Source: Vombatus ursinus (taxonomy: Eukaryota; Chordata; Mammalia; Diprotodontia; Vombatidae). Taken from it: a stretch of DNA of 64,000 bases. Shown one piece after another: positions 54,333 to 64,000 of this stretch. Each line of letters starts with the position of its first letter. The stretch's first letter is position 1. The stretch lies in the NCBI RefSeq assembly GCF_900497805.2, contig NW_020954702.1, positions 293,791-357,790 of the forward strand, read 5' to 3'. A program made the translations under genes and the position numbers. The notes under the pieces were generated by a model. The model saw only the letters and a list, made by a program, of their open reading frames with translations, was not told the origin of the DNA and did no database searches.

Positions 54333-54400
54333 CACAATACGTTTCATATAGAAGATACTTCATAAAATAATTTTGAATTTAGTCAAATGCCCCCAAAATC
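53680..54400 (+). repeat. L2-type LINE, RT C-terminus and 3' end
   Basis: The order is CACAGCCTCCTAATTGTTTG, TGGCTGCCAAAATACTCTTC, GAGTGGCTCCTGACTCCTTA, TACCTTCAAGGCTCAGCTCA, GGTGCCATTTTCACTG and GTAGAATGTAAGCTCATTGT. This is the L2 ORF2 C-terminus and 3'UTR. A microsatellite at 54258-54331 sits before the last block (GGCACAATACGTTTCATATA, ACTTCATAAAATAATTTTGA). Confidence 0.8.
54258..54331. repeat. (AC)n(AG)n compound microsatellite
   Basis: About 13 AC units and then about 15 AG units, inside the L2 3' end. Confidence 0.96.
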
Positions 54401-55430
54401 GTAGAACAGGCCATGCCAGACTGGTCTAATTTCTTTTTTTTTTTTTTAAATATTTTTAGGCAGGTACATCAGGGAAATGTAAATCAGGAGTTTCCCACCT
54501 GGGGTATGCATACCACCAGGAGGTGCAAGAATCTTGTCAATGGAGTTCAGGAAATAACTCCATTATCCTATTAAAATATTCTGAAAGTGGTATTATTGAA
54601 AAAATTTGTGGATTAGAGAGAAAATAGTGAGATACGGTGATGGGATAGGAAAGGCACTATGATATGAAAAATTTTAAAGAGAATTGAAGGAATAATTCCT
54701 ACCTTCAAATGAATGAAGTTTAGATACAACACCCTTCTCATACTGATAAGAAAAAAAAATCAGCAGAAATGTTACAGTGACAGATAGTAGATCTTTCTAA
54801 TTGATTTCCAATCAATTAAATTACAGAATTTTAGGTGTACCCTTAGTGAAGCATATCCCATTTTTAATATGCTCATGAGACTTTAATTCAGGATTATGCC
54901 TATGAATCAGGATTCTCGGTCCTGTTCCCAATCACATCCAAAGAAAAGAATAAACTGGAGGCTAAACATAATATAAAGGTACATCTTTCAAAAATTATAC
55001 TAAAAGTATGACTATTAATAAAAAAACAATATTAAGGATCTCATTAATTTAGGTGACCATATTTGGATAAATATTTAACAACTTCATGATATTAAAATGC
55101 TGTTATATGCCAAATGAAGTTTTATTTATAAAATTAATCTCTAAATTTTTTTCTTATAAATTGTGAATTCATGGTAAAACCTAGAATTTATTTCCTTTCA
55201 TATTGAATAGAGAGTACAGGAAGGTTTACTGAAAGCTGAAGGTTATGGAGAACAAAAATTTTAGTAACTATTTCTACATAGAGTACATAATTATATAGTT
55301 TACCTATGTGCTATTTGTATGTATAGTTTACCTATATTGTATCCAGGAATGTGATAAAGTGCCTCATACTATTTTTTTGTGAGAAAAAATGGAAAAATGT
55401 GGATTAGAAGGTAATTAGATGAATGGGCAA
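54401..55430. other. Unassigned sequence
   Basis: No repeat family or gene was recognised. Confidence 0.45.
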
Positions 55431-55434
55431 CTGA

Positions 55435-55860
55435 TTGAATGGCTGGATACAAAGTGTAGTCATTAATGGTTTGATGGCAATTGGAGGACTCTAGTGTAGT
55501 GACCCAGAGATAAGTTCTGGTTCCCAGGATGTTTGCCATTTTTAGTAACAGCTTGGATAAAGACACAGAGGGTATGTATGCTTATTAAATTTGTAAATGA
55601 TACACATCTGGGAAGGAGAATAAACAGCATACTGTTAGCTAACATGGAGAATGAGGGTGGATCCAAAAAGATCTTGACAGGCTAGACTGTTGAGCTGAAT
55701 CTAGTAACAAATTTAATAGTGATGAATGTAAAATCTTACATTTCAATAAAAAAAATAATCTCAGGAACAGGATGGACAAAGCATGGTTAGACAGCAGTTT
55801 AAAACAGGGAGGGAGGAAGTCAAAAGACACGAATGGGCAGTTATCAAAGACGAAAATTAA
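55435..55860 (+). repeat. L3/CR1-type LINE fragment (RT region)
   Basis: Plus-strand pieces read IQKDLDRLDC, SNKFNSDECKILHFNKKN and NRMDKAWLDSSL. They match the CR1-type RT end (forms LQKDLDRLDR, MKFNRDKCKVLHLGKNN, WLDSSL). Stops and shifts are present. It stops before the L1 tail at 55885. Confidence 0.75.
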
Positions 55861-55884
55861 TTATTAGTGGGGCTTTGGTACTTT

Positions 55885-58800
55885 GACACATTTTTTCTTT
55901 TTGTTTTTTTTAATATTTTATTTTTCCCCAATTACAAGTAAAAACAATTTTCAACATTCACTGTTAAGTTTTAAGTTCCTATTTCTATCTCTTGCTCCCT
56001 CCCCTCCCTCTTCTCTGAGACAGTAAGCAATCTGATATAGATTATTCATGTGTGCTTTTAGAGTTATAAAATTTTCCCTAAGAACTGCTGTGGCTGCATC
56101 CCATAAATTCTAGTATGTTGTCTCAATATTGTTATTCTCTTTGATGAAATTATTGATTGTTTCTATGATTTATTGTTTGACCCACTCATTCTTTAGGATT
56201 AGATTATTTAGTTTCCAATTAATTTTTCATCTATTTCTCCAAAGCCCTTTATTACACATATTTTTATTGCATCATGATCTGAAAAGGATGCATTTAATAT
56301 TTCTGTCTTTCTGCATTTGATTATGAGGTTTTTATGCCCTAAGACATGGTCAATTTTTGTGTAGGTGCCATATACCACTAAAAAAAAGTATATACCTTTT
56401 CTTTCTATATATATATTATATATATATATAATAAAAAAGAAATATATATATTTCTTTCTATTTCCATTCAATTTTCTCTAGAGGTCTAACTAACTTTTCT
56501 AAAATTCTATTCATCTATTTTTTTTTCTTGTTTATTTTGTGGTTAGATTTATCTATTTCTGGGAGGGGGAGGTTGAAGTCCTCCACTAGTATAGTTTTGC
56601 TATCTATTTCTCCCTGTAACTCATTTAACTTCTCCTCTAAGAATTTGGTTGCTATGCCACTTGGTGCGTATATGTTTAGTATTAATGTTACTTCATTGTC
56701 TATGGTACCTTTTAGCAAGATGTAGTTTCCTTCTTTATCTCTTTTAATTAGTTCTGTTTTTTGCTTTTGCTTTGTCTGAAATCAGGATTGCTACCCCTGC
56801 TTTCTTCATTTTTTTTTTTACTTGAGCTGAAGCGTAATGTATTGTGTTCTAGCCTTTTATCTTTACTCTGTGTGGATCTCTCTGCTTCAAATGTATTTCT
56901 TGCAAACAACATATTGTAGGATTCTGGTTTTTAATCCACTCTGCCATCTACTTCCATTTTATGGGAAAGTTCATCTCATTCACATTCACAGTTAAGTTTA
57001 TTAACTATATTTCCCTACATCCTATTGTCAACCCTGTTTATATGTTTCTCTCTCCTTTTGCCCTGTCCCTCCTTGTCATTGTTTTGTTTCTGACCACCTT
57101 CCTCAATCTGCTCTCCCTTCTTTCAGCCCCCCTCACTTTTCTTTCCCCTTTCCCCTCCTACTTCTGCCTTCCCTTCTGCCCTCCCTTCTATTAGCTCCCC
57201 TCTTCCCTTTTCCTTCCCATTTTCCCTCCTAATTCCCTATAGGGTAAGATAAATTTCTCTAGCCAACTGAGTGTATATGTCATTCCCTCTTTGAGCCAAA
57301 TTCGATGAGAGTAAGGTTCAAACAATGCCCACCTCCTCCCTTCTTTTCCTCTACTGTATTAAGTCTTTCATAACTCTTCATATGATATGTTATACTGTTC
57401 TGCCTCCCCCTTTCTTCTTCTCCCAACACAATCCTTTTTTTCACTTCTTAATTTTTTATATCATCACATCAAAGTCAACCTATGCCCACACCCTCTGAGT
57501 ATGTATACTCCTTTTAAGTGCTCTAATAGCAACATAGTTCTTCAGAGTTACAAGTATTATCTTCTCATGCAGGGATGTAAACAGTTTATTCTTATTAATT
57601 GACATTTTTTTTCTTTCCTGTTTACCTTTTTATGCTTTTCTTGAGTCTTGTAATTGAAGATCTAATTTTCTGTTCAGCTCTGGTCTTTTCATCACGGAAG
57701 TTTGAAAGCCCCCTATTTCATTGAATATCCATCTTATCCCCTGAAGGATTATGCTCAATTAGAATTTGGTTCTAACCCAAGCTACTTTGCCTTCCGGAAT
57801 ATCATATTCCAAGCCCTCTGATCCTTTAATATAGAAGCTATTAAGTCCTGTGTAATCATGACTGTGGGTCCTTGATATTTGAATTGTTTCTTTCCAGCTA
57901 CTCACAGTATTTTCTCCTTGACCTGATAATTCTGGAATTTGGCTGCAATATTCCTTGGAGTTTTCATTTTGGGATCTCTTTCAGAAGGTGATCAGTGGAT
58001 TCTTTCAATGAATACTTTACCCTCTGATTCTAGGACCTCAGGGTAGTTTTCCTTGATAATTTCTTGAAAGATGCTGTCCAGGCTTTTTTTTTTTTTTGAT
58101 CATGGCTTTCAGATAGTCTAATAATTCTTAAATTATATCTCCTGGATCTATTTTCCAGGTTAGTTGTTTTTCCAATTATGTATTTTACATTTTCTTCTGA
58201 TTTTTCATTCCTTTGATTCTGATTGACTTCTCGATGTCTCATAGAATCATTAGCTTACACTTATCCGGTTATAGTTTTTAAGTAATTATTTTCTTCAGTT
58301 AACTTCTGTACCTCCTTTGGCCAATTCTACTTTTTAAGGAGTTGTTTTCTTCAGTTGGTTTTTTCCCCATTTGGCCAATTATATTTTTTAAGGAATTGTT
58401 TTTTTCAGTTAGTTTTTGTTCTTCCTTTTCTAAGCTGTTGACATTTCTTGCATTATTCTCATTTAGTTCCTCAATTTTGCTTCTATCTCTCTTATTTAAT
58501 TTTTAAAATTCTTTTTAAGCTCTTTCAAGAAGGGTTTTTGGCCTTGAGACGAATTCATATTCCCCTTTGAGGCTTTGCATATAGGCATTTTGACATTGTT
58601 GTCCTCTTCTGAGGGTGTTTTTTTTTTTTTTTGTCAATTGGGGTTAAGTGACTTGCCCAGGGTCACACAGGTAGTAAGTGTGAAGTGTTTGGTCTGAGGC
58701 CGAATTTGAACTCAGGTCCTTCTGACTTCAGTGCTGGTACTCTATCCACTGCGCCACCTAACTGCCCCTGAGCTTGTATTTTGATCTTCCCTGTTGCCAT

Positions 58801-59396
58801 AATAGTTTTCTATGGTCAGGACTCTTTTCTGTTTTTTGCTCATTTTTAAGCCTATTTCATGACTTTTAAAGTTGAACTCTGCACCTGGGGTTGCAGGGCC
58901 CACTGTCTCAAGCTTCTTGCACTGAGGGTGAGGGGCTGGTCACTGGACTTTACGCACTGGGACCTCTCTGACTCGTGGCTTGCCCACTATGCTGGGGTGA
59001 CCTGGCCTAGTCATGCATGTTGTGCTGGGTTTGCAGGGCTGGCAGTTTGCCTTCTCCACTGAAGCTGGAGGCCTCACAGCTGGCTTGCTGTGCCATTAGC
59101 CTGCTGAGCCAGGCCCAAGGGTCCTTAGTTGCTGATTTGTGCTATGGCTAAGAGCTTCCCACTGGCCTGGACATCATCTACACTGGGTTGCCTTCCCCTT
59201 TACCCAAGTGACACAGATATTTTCTGAAGTCCTTCTAAGTTATCTTAAGCTGGAAAATTGTCTCACTCCATCTTTTTGTGGTTTCTGTTGATCCAGAATT
59301 CATTTAGAGGCTTGATTTAACATTGTTTCTGAGGGAAATTGGGGAGATCTCAGGCAACTTCCTGACTTCTCTCCACTATCTTGGCTCTACCTCTAG
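55885..59396 (-). repeat. L1 derivative lacking RT (5'UTR, ORF1, endonuclease, 3' tail)
   Basis: The minus-strand 5' end is AGAGCCAAGATAGTGGAGAG at about 59390-59371. ORF1 follows: a frame at 58030-58242 reads TNLENRSRRYNLRIIRLSES then HDQKKKK, the RNA-binding region. ORF2 starts near 56900; frames at 56515-56718 (TLILNIYAPSGIATKFLEEK, VEDFNLPLPEIDKSNHK) and 56208-56471 (YTKIDHVLGHKNLIIKCRKT, SDHDAIK) are the endonuclease. Near 56055 the coding sequence stops abruptly and the reversed L1 3' end (AGATTATTCATGTGTGC, TTTTAAGTTCCTATTTC) follows. The reverse transcriptase and C-terminal domains are missing. A SINE lies inside at 58620. It resembles half-L1 (HAL1) elements in design but retains the endonuclease. 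Confidence 0.85.
58620..58769 (-). repeat. MAR1-type SINE, short form
   Basis: After a T-run the plus strand reads GGGGTTAAGTGACTTGCCCA, GGGTCACACAGGTAGTAAGT, TTTGAACTCAGGTCCTTCTG and TATCCACTGCGCCACCTAAC. CTGAGGGTGT before (58610-58619) and CTGAGCTTGT after (58768-58777) look like a 10-bp target duplication with two differences. It interrupts the L1 derivative. Confidence 0.92.
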
Positions 59397-59429
59397 AATT
59401 CATTTTCTGATGCATTGTTTATCCATCCA

Positions 59430-60110
59430 TTCTATAAGGCAATTTGAAATATTACCCCAACAATCATTAACCTAGTGATACTGCTACTAGTCATATACAC
59501 CAAAAAAGCCAAAGACAAAAGGGAAGCACCCATGCGTGTAAACATATTTATAGCAACATTTGTTGCTGAAACAGTAAATACCTGACAAGAAACTGAATAG
59601 TTATTCTTTGGGAATGCTGAAAAAATTATTGTATATCAGTATAATGTAATAGAAAATGATTAAAATAATTGAACACTTTATGAAAGACTTTATGAAATAA
59701 TGTTTAATATGCACCAACTTATAGAGTTATCTTTACATTTCTCAGTTTCTTCCAGGCTCTTATAATATATGCCAAAAGAGGTGAATTTGGAGAAACCTGG
59801 AAAGACTTTATGAAATAACACTGAATGAAATGAGCAGAGCAAGGAGAACAATTTATACAATGACTATAATAATGTGAAGGAAAATATCTTCAAAGGACTT
59901 AAGAATTCTGATCAATGAAATGACCAATTATGAATGCAATAGACCGACAATGAATCATGCTTTCCACTTATTAGCAAGGGGTGGTGGACTAGAAGTGCAG
60001 AATTAGGTATATGTTGTCAGATATAGACTATGTATAAATTTGTTTTGCTTGACTAAATTCATTTATTTGTTTTATAAAGGGTGGCCTCTACTTGGCAGAG
60101 GGGAAGTTTA
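59430..60110 (+). repeat. L1 3' end, older subfamily
   Basis: GGCAATTTGAAATATTACCC, GATACTGCTACTAGTCATAT, AACATATTTATAGCAACATT, GAGCAGAGCAAGGAGAACAA, ACTTAAGAATTCTGATCAAT, GCAATAGACCGACAATGAAT and TTTGTTTTGCTTGACTAAAT follow the older L1 3' end. About 110 bases around 59690-59770, which partly repeat the surrounding sequence (AAAGACTTTATGAAATAA occurs twice), look like an internal duplication or insertion. Confidence 0.8.
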
Positions 60111-60444
60111 AAGGAGCAGTTGAAGAGTAGTGATAGTGATGTAAAAAAGGAGCAAAGGTTAAAAGCATCAATGAGATATTAAAAATAAACAGAAGAGAAC
60201 ATAAGGAAGTTCAGAATGGGACAGACAAATAGGGCAGATTTGTTGCTACCATGTTAAATTGACAAATACTTTAAAACTCAGTATGTAATAGAAGTTCATA
60301 GTTTCATCTGTAATCATCTTTTTCTGTTATTTGTATATTGAAATATTCATGTCAAATTCATAATAAAAAAGAAAAATTATGTATTATATGGATAGATATA
60401 AATATATATATGCTTTAGTGGATTGTAATACAATATAAATTAAT

Positions 60445-60668
60445 GTGTAATGTGGCAGCCAGAAAAGCTAATGAGATCTTAGGCTTCATAAAGAGAGGAA
60501 CAGATTTCAAGAATAAGGAGATAATAATCTCTCTCTGCTCTGCTCCAAACAGACCAAAACAGGAGTGTTATGCTCATTTCTGAGCACCACAGTTTAAGAA
60601 AGATATTGATAAGCCAGAAAGTATCCAAAAGGCTACAACCAGGATAATGGAAGCACATTCTATCTTCC
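60445..60668 (+). repeat. L3/CR1-type LINE fragment (RT C-terminus)
   Basis: One plus-strand frame stays nearly open: VAARKANEILGFIKRGTDFK, NKEIIISLCSAPNRPKQECY, AHF, then a stop, then APQFKKDIDKPESIQKATTR. It matches the CR1-type C-terminus (forms [55 protein letters not shown]). Only the thumb-side end remains. Confidence 0.85.
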
Positions 60669-60689
60669 ATCTCAATAACTTTGTACAGG

Positions 60690-60850
60690 CTATAATCCCA
60701 TCCTTGGGATACACTCTCACATCACTTTTGCCTTGTGGAATCCCTAGCTTCTTTTAAAGCTCACGTCAAGTGCCATCTCCCATAGACAGCCTATCCTGAT
60801 CTGCTCAGTTGCTAATGACCTTTCCCTGGTCCCCAGAAATTTGATTTGAT

Positions 60851-60883
<33 letters not shown>

Positions 60884-61105
60884 ATATATGTATATATATG
60901 TTCATGTGTGTATGTATATATATATATACACACACACACACACGTATGTATTTGCCTCTATATTTCTTTCCCTCAACAGAATGTAAGTAGAGTAATAGAA
61001 TAAATAAGGAAGGGGCTCTCTTCTTTTTCTTTTTGCATCCTTAGCACTGAGCACAATGATTAGCTCCTTAGTAAAGCACTTAATGAATGTTTATTGAATG
61101 AACAT
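60690..61105 (+). repeat. L2/L3-type 3' end with a microsatellite
   Basis: TTGTGGAATCCCTAGCTTCT, AAAGCTCACGTCAAGTGCCA and CCTATCCTGATCTGCTCAGT are followed by the microsatellite, then CAACAGAATGTAAGTAGAGT, CATCCTTAGCACTGAGCACA and AATGAATGTTTATTGAATGA. It may be the 3' end belonging to the RT fragment just upstream, but L2 and L3 tails are similar. Confidence 0.75.
60850..60950. repeat. (TG)n/(TA)n/(CA)n microsatellite
   Basis: A TG run, a TATA/TATG core and a CA run, so the tract is roughly self-complementary. Confidence 0.96.
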
Positions 61106-64000
61106 CCATGTAGTATCTTGTTGGTCATTCTTATCAGAAAATAGTACTGGCTGGCTGTGCTTCATTTGCTCTGATATTGCTTGTTTTTATCCTGCAGAGA
61201 AAATAAATCTGTCTCCAGCAGTTATGTCTAGGCTCTCCCATCCCTGAGTGTGATTAAAGAGAGATTGGTAACTGAGCAGCCCTCACTCTAATATATGCTT
61301 TCCCAATAGACATAACAAAAGTCTTTAATGATGCCACTTCCTGCCCTTCCATTCCCCAGCCTGCAGAGATTTACCAAAAAGCTCCATTTCTGAATGACCT
61401 AGAAAAGAGCTTGTACTCTAGGTCATAGAAATAAAATGAATATGGAGAAGCAGAAATGAGTGTTCTTGGAAGAATTTCCTATTTCCATTCACTGGGAGAA
61501 TTTCTCTACTGAAAGAAAGTAATTTGGATCACAAAAGCAGGTAGCCCATGGAACAGTTGTAGCCATTAAGAATTTTCTATTGTTTGTGTTTAACTTGAAG
61601 GCAGAAAGTTAGACTTCTTTTTAGGCCCTATATTTTCATTAATTGTAAGTGACCCAGGGTGGCAGGATTAGAGTTTAATTTTTTAAAACACAAGAGGACT
61701 TAGAAGGTACATCAATGTCCTCCAGCACAGTCAGTGCTCTGAGTGCTAATGTACTGTAGCACATTCATCAGTCATTTTAATAGTCTTTTAACTTCTGTCA
61801 GGAAGCCTACTGAATGCTAACATCTTAAATGTTTAATATTCCAAAACATATTTTCATCAATCTTGGAAATTATCTGGGCATATATTTTTGTAATAACTTC
61901 TTTGAAGAGTAAAGAGTTTAAGGTTTATGTAGCAGGGACCACCGTACTTTCTGACATATTTGAGAGATTTGAGCACAAAGATTTAGGATCAGAGACTCAA
62001 AGAATTTTAGAGATGAAAAAAAAAAAACCCACGTAGAAGTCATGTTGTCCAATCCACATGTCTACAGGATGGTGAATAGCTAGACAAAAAAAACAGTCAA
62101 TATCATTGTTTTTCCAAATAGATGGGAAGAGAGCAGTTGAAGTATTTGTTCCTATTAGCCAGGATGTCATTGAAATGTAAGTAGCATTAACAGCTGGCAG
62201 GAGTACAGGCTTGAGAGTCAGGAGAGGAAGAAAAATGAAGCTGGTTTTTTTTTGGTTTTTTTTTTGCATCTGGTAGGGTGGAGCTATGCGGTATAAGTGT
62301 GAATCTGTAATAAATTAGGTCAGTCTGATTTTTAGTTTTTTGGTTTTTTTTTTCCCCTTGAAGTACTCAGCACAGGAGCAAAGTAAGTAAAAGATAGGGA
62401 TGATTCATGGCTGGACATGGACAGGTCATGTGAAGTTGAAAGGTAGGAAAATGAAGAGTTCCAGGAGGCAGTATTAATGAGTATAATGTTGCATGAAATG
62501 ATAGACTGTGCAGTTTGTGGGAAAGAGGGACAATCTTGAAACCAAGGAGAAACAGTCTATGAGACCTCTTGATTCCAGAGGTTGTGGTGGACATGGGACT
62601 ACAGGTTATGGAACGAGAAGTCCTTATTTCACAATGATAAGTTTTTTTTTAAAGGCCAGATTTTTCTGACAATTACTAATTAAATTTTGTGGTATCCCTA
62701 CTGTCATGCTTATACCTAAGTTTCTCTTTAATGTGTATTCCTTTTCTACTTTTTTAAAAACCAAATAAATCTTCATTCCCCAATTTGTACTGCCCAGTAG
62801 CATTCTTGATGTTGGCCCCTAGACTGCTAGTTTGACTTTCTGGGGTTGCCAAATTCCTCCTCTTAAAGAAACACTGCCTGATACCACTTGGATTCTCCAC
62901 TTTGGTATCACTTGATAGAATGTTGTGCCTTTAAAAGTTTATAGTTTATAGTATCAAAAACAGTACTGGAGTCCTTACTTTTTCACATTGTTTTTCATAT
63001 AATTATTTGTCTAAGGTAAGGAATTTGGTTTCTAGAAACATGTTTTTAAAAATACAAAATGCAACAAAAATATGTTTGTTGATAGAAACAATAGAGACAA
63101 TATTTTCCCCAATTTACACTTTCTGTTGTGGGAGTAAATGATTCACGATTTCAAGAATCAATAGTTGTAAAAAATCATCAGTACATAAGTCCATAATGTC
63201 TACAGGCTATAAAAGCCTTTGCATCTCCTTTTGATGAGTTCTGTCTCTTTTTTTTAAGTAATATGGATATTGAGGGAAAAAAATCCTGGCCTCTTTTCAG
63301 CTGATTCTGTCATATTTTTGAGCTGGGCATCATTATGGGGCTACAGAGAAGATAATCATTTACATTGCACATGGACATAAAAGAGAGAAGGAGTTGATGA
63401 ATTGCAAACAAGTATAATTTATATGGACACAATGTGCCAGAAATGCTTTCCACTCTGTTTTACATTGCAAATGGAATGATTCTTGCCCACTCACTTGGCC
63501 TAGTGCCTGAGAACTGAAGGGAGACGCTATCCTATTAGCTTTATGAATCAGACCTCCACCTGTTCCCCGCACAGAAATTGTGCCTTACACTCTAGCACGC
63601 TAGGAGTCTCCGAGGGCCAACGAGATCGGTGACTACACTAAAACAGATACTAAATTCAGATTCCAGCCACATAGCTTCTTAATATATAAATTTCAGCACA
63701 CAGCTGTACTGACATCTTAAATAGTGTAGTCCAAATACATGGTTGTGCAATGAGGGTAGAAAAAAAAAGGAGATTCTATACAGCTAATATTAATCACTTT
63801 ATTTTCCCTGTAGCCCTTCAGATTTTTTTTGTGCATAAAGCTGTAATTCTGCGTGTAACATTTCTGCATCTGAAGGCCTCTCAGTTGCTTCTGGTTTTGA
63901 TAGGATTAGACCTGAATGAAGTATTTGGTCAGTTTAATTCACGTTGTTGCAGTGATTGCTGGCCCAGTGAATGGTGGGCCGCACTGAGTCCTTTGGTCGT
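61106..64000. other. Unassigned sequence, longest repeat-poor stretch
   Basis: Nearly 2.9 kb without a convincing interspersed repeat. A weak reversed MIR3-like piece may lie at 61978-62060 (AGAGACTCAAAGAATTTTAG). Short T- and A-runs are present. No coding exon, splice pattern or RNA gene could be defended. The last 400 bases carry more CpG than the rest of the window. Confidence 0.5.

Overview
The window looks like gene-poor nuclear DNA of a marsupial mammal. The grounds are the repeats. There are many copies of the tRNA-headed CORE-SINE family that marsupials carry (head GGGCAGCTAGGTGG, then CAGTGGATAGAGC, core ACTAGCTGTGTGACC). There are several 3' ends of the marsupial type of L1, MIR/THER1-like and MIR3-like SINEs, and unusually long L2 and L3/CR1 LINE remnants. 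The sequence is AT-rich and CpG-poor and has one 10-N assembly gap (11954-11963). Family names come from recalled consensus sequences, not from a search. I found no host protein-coding exon, tRNA, rRNA or CRISPR array that I can defend. The longest open frames (about 100-138 codons) lie in LINE remnants or in low-complexity DNA.

Layout. 1-5.6 kb: an L1 3' end, then a long plus-strand L2 with endonuclease and reverse-transcriptase remnants, then a MIR. 8.5-9.7 kb: an L1 3' end split by a solo LTR with a 4-bp target duplication. 10-12.3 kb: a possible old L1/HAL1 segment, a SINE with a 10-bp duplication, and a solo LTR holding the gap. 12.8-14.7 kb: a possible minus-strand processed pseudogene of an unidentified mRNA. 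15.4-24.6 kb: L3/CR1, MIR, MIR3 and L2 pieces, including an L2-tailed short element inside an L2. 24.9-30.4 kb: LTRs, SINEs, MIRs and microsatellites. 30.7-36.7 kb: three L1 copies, one inside a MIR with a 12-bp duplication and one inside an L2. 37.5-38.7 kb: a 187-bp direct duplication with only two differences. 39-46.6 kb: L2 remnants in minus orientation, the longest interrupted by an L1 (16-bp duplication) and a SINE (9-bp duplication). 47.6-61.1 kb: an L1 ORF2 piece, a small hAT-like inverted-repeat element, older L1 ends, L2 and L3/CR1 pieces, and a minus-strand L1 derivative with 5' end, ORF1 and endonuclease but no reverse transcriptase. 61.1-64 kb: essentially no recognisable feature.

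How the parts relate. The nesting gives a relative order: L2, L3/CR1 and MIR are oldest, L1s and SINEs sit inside them, and LTRs sit inside L1 or L2. No cooperating set of genes is present. The most notable items are the 1.07-kb-spaced duplication, two internally deleted L1 copies, the possible retrocopy and the L2-tailed short element. I see no evidence of a new functional system.
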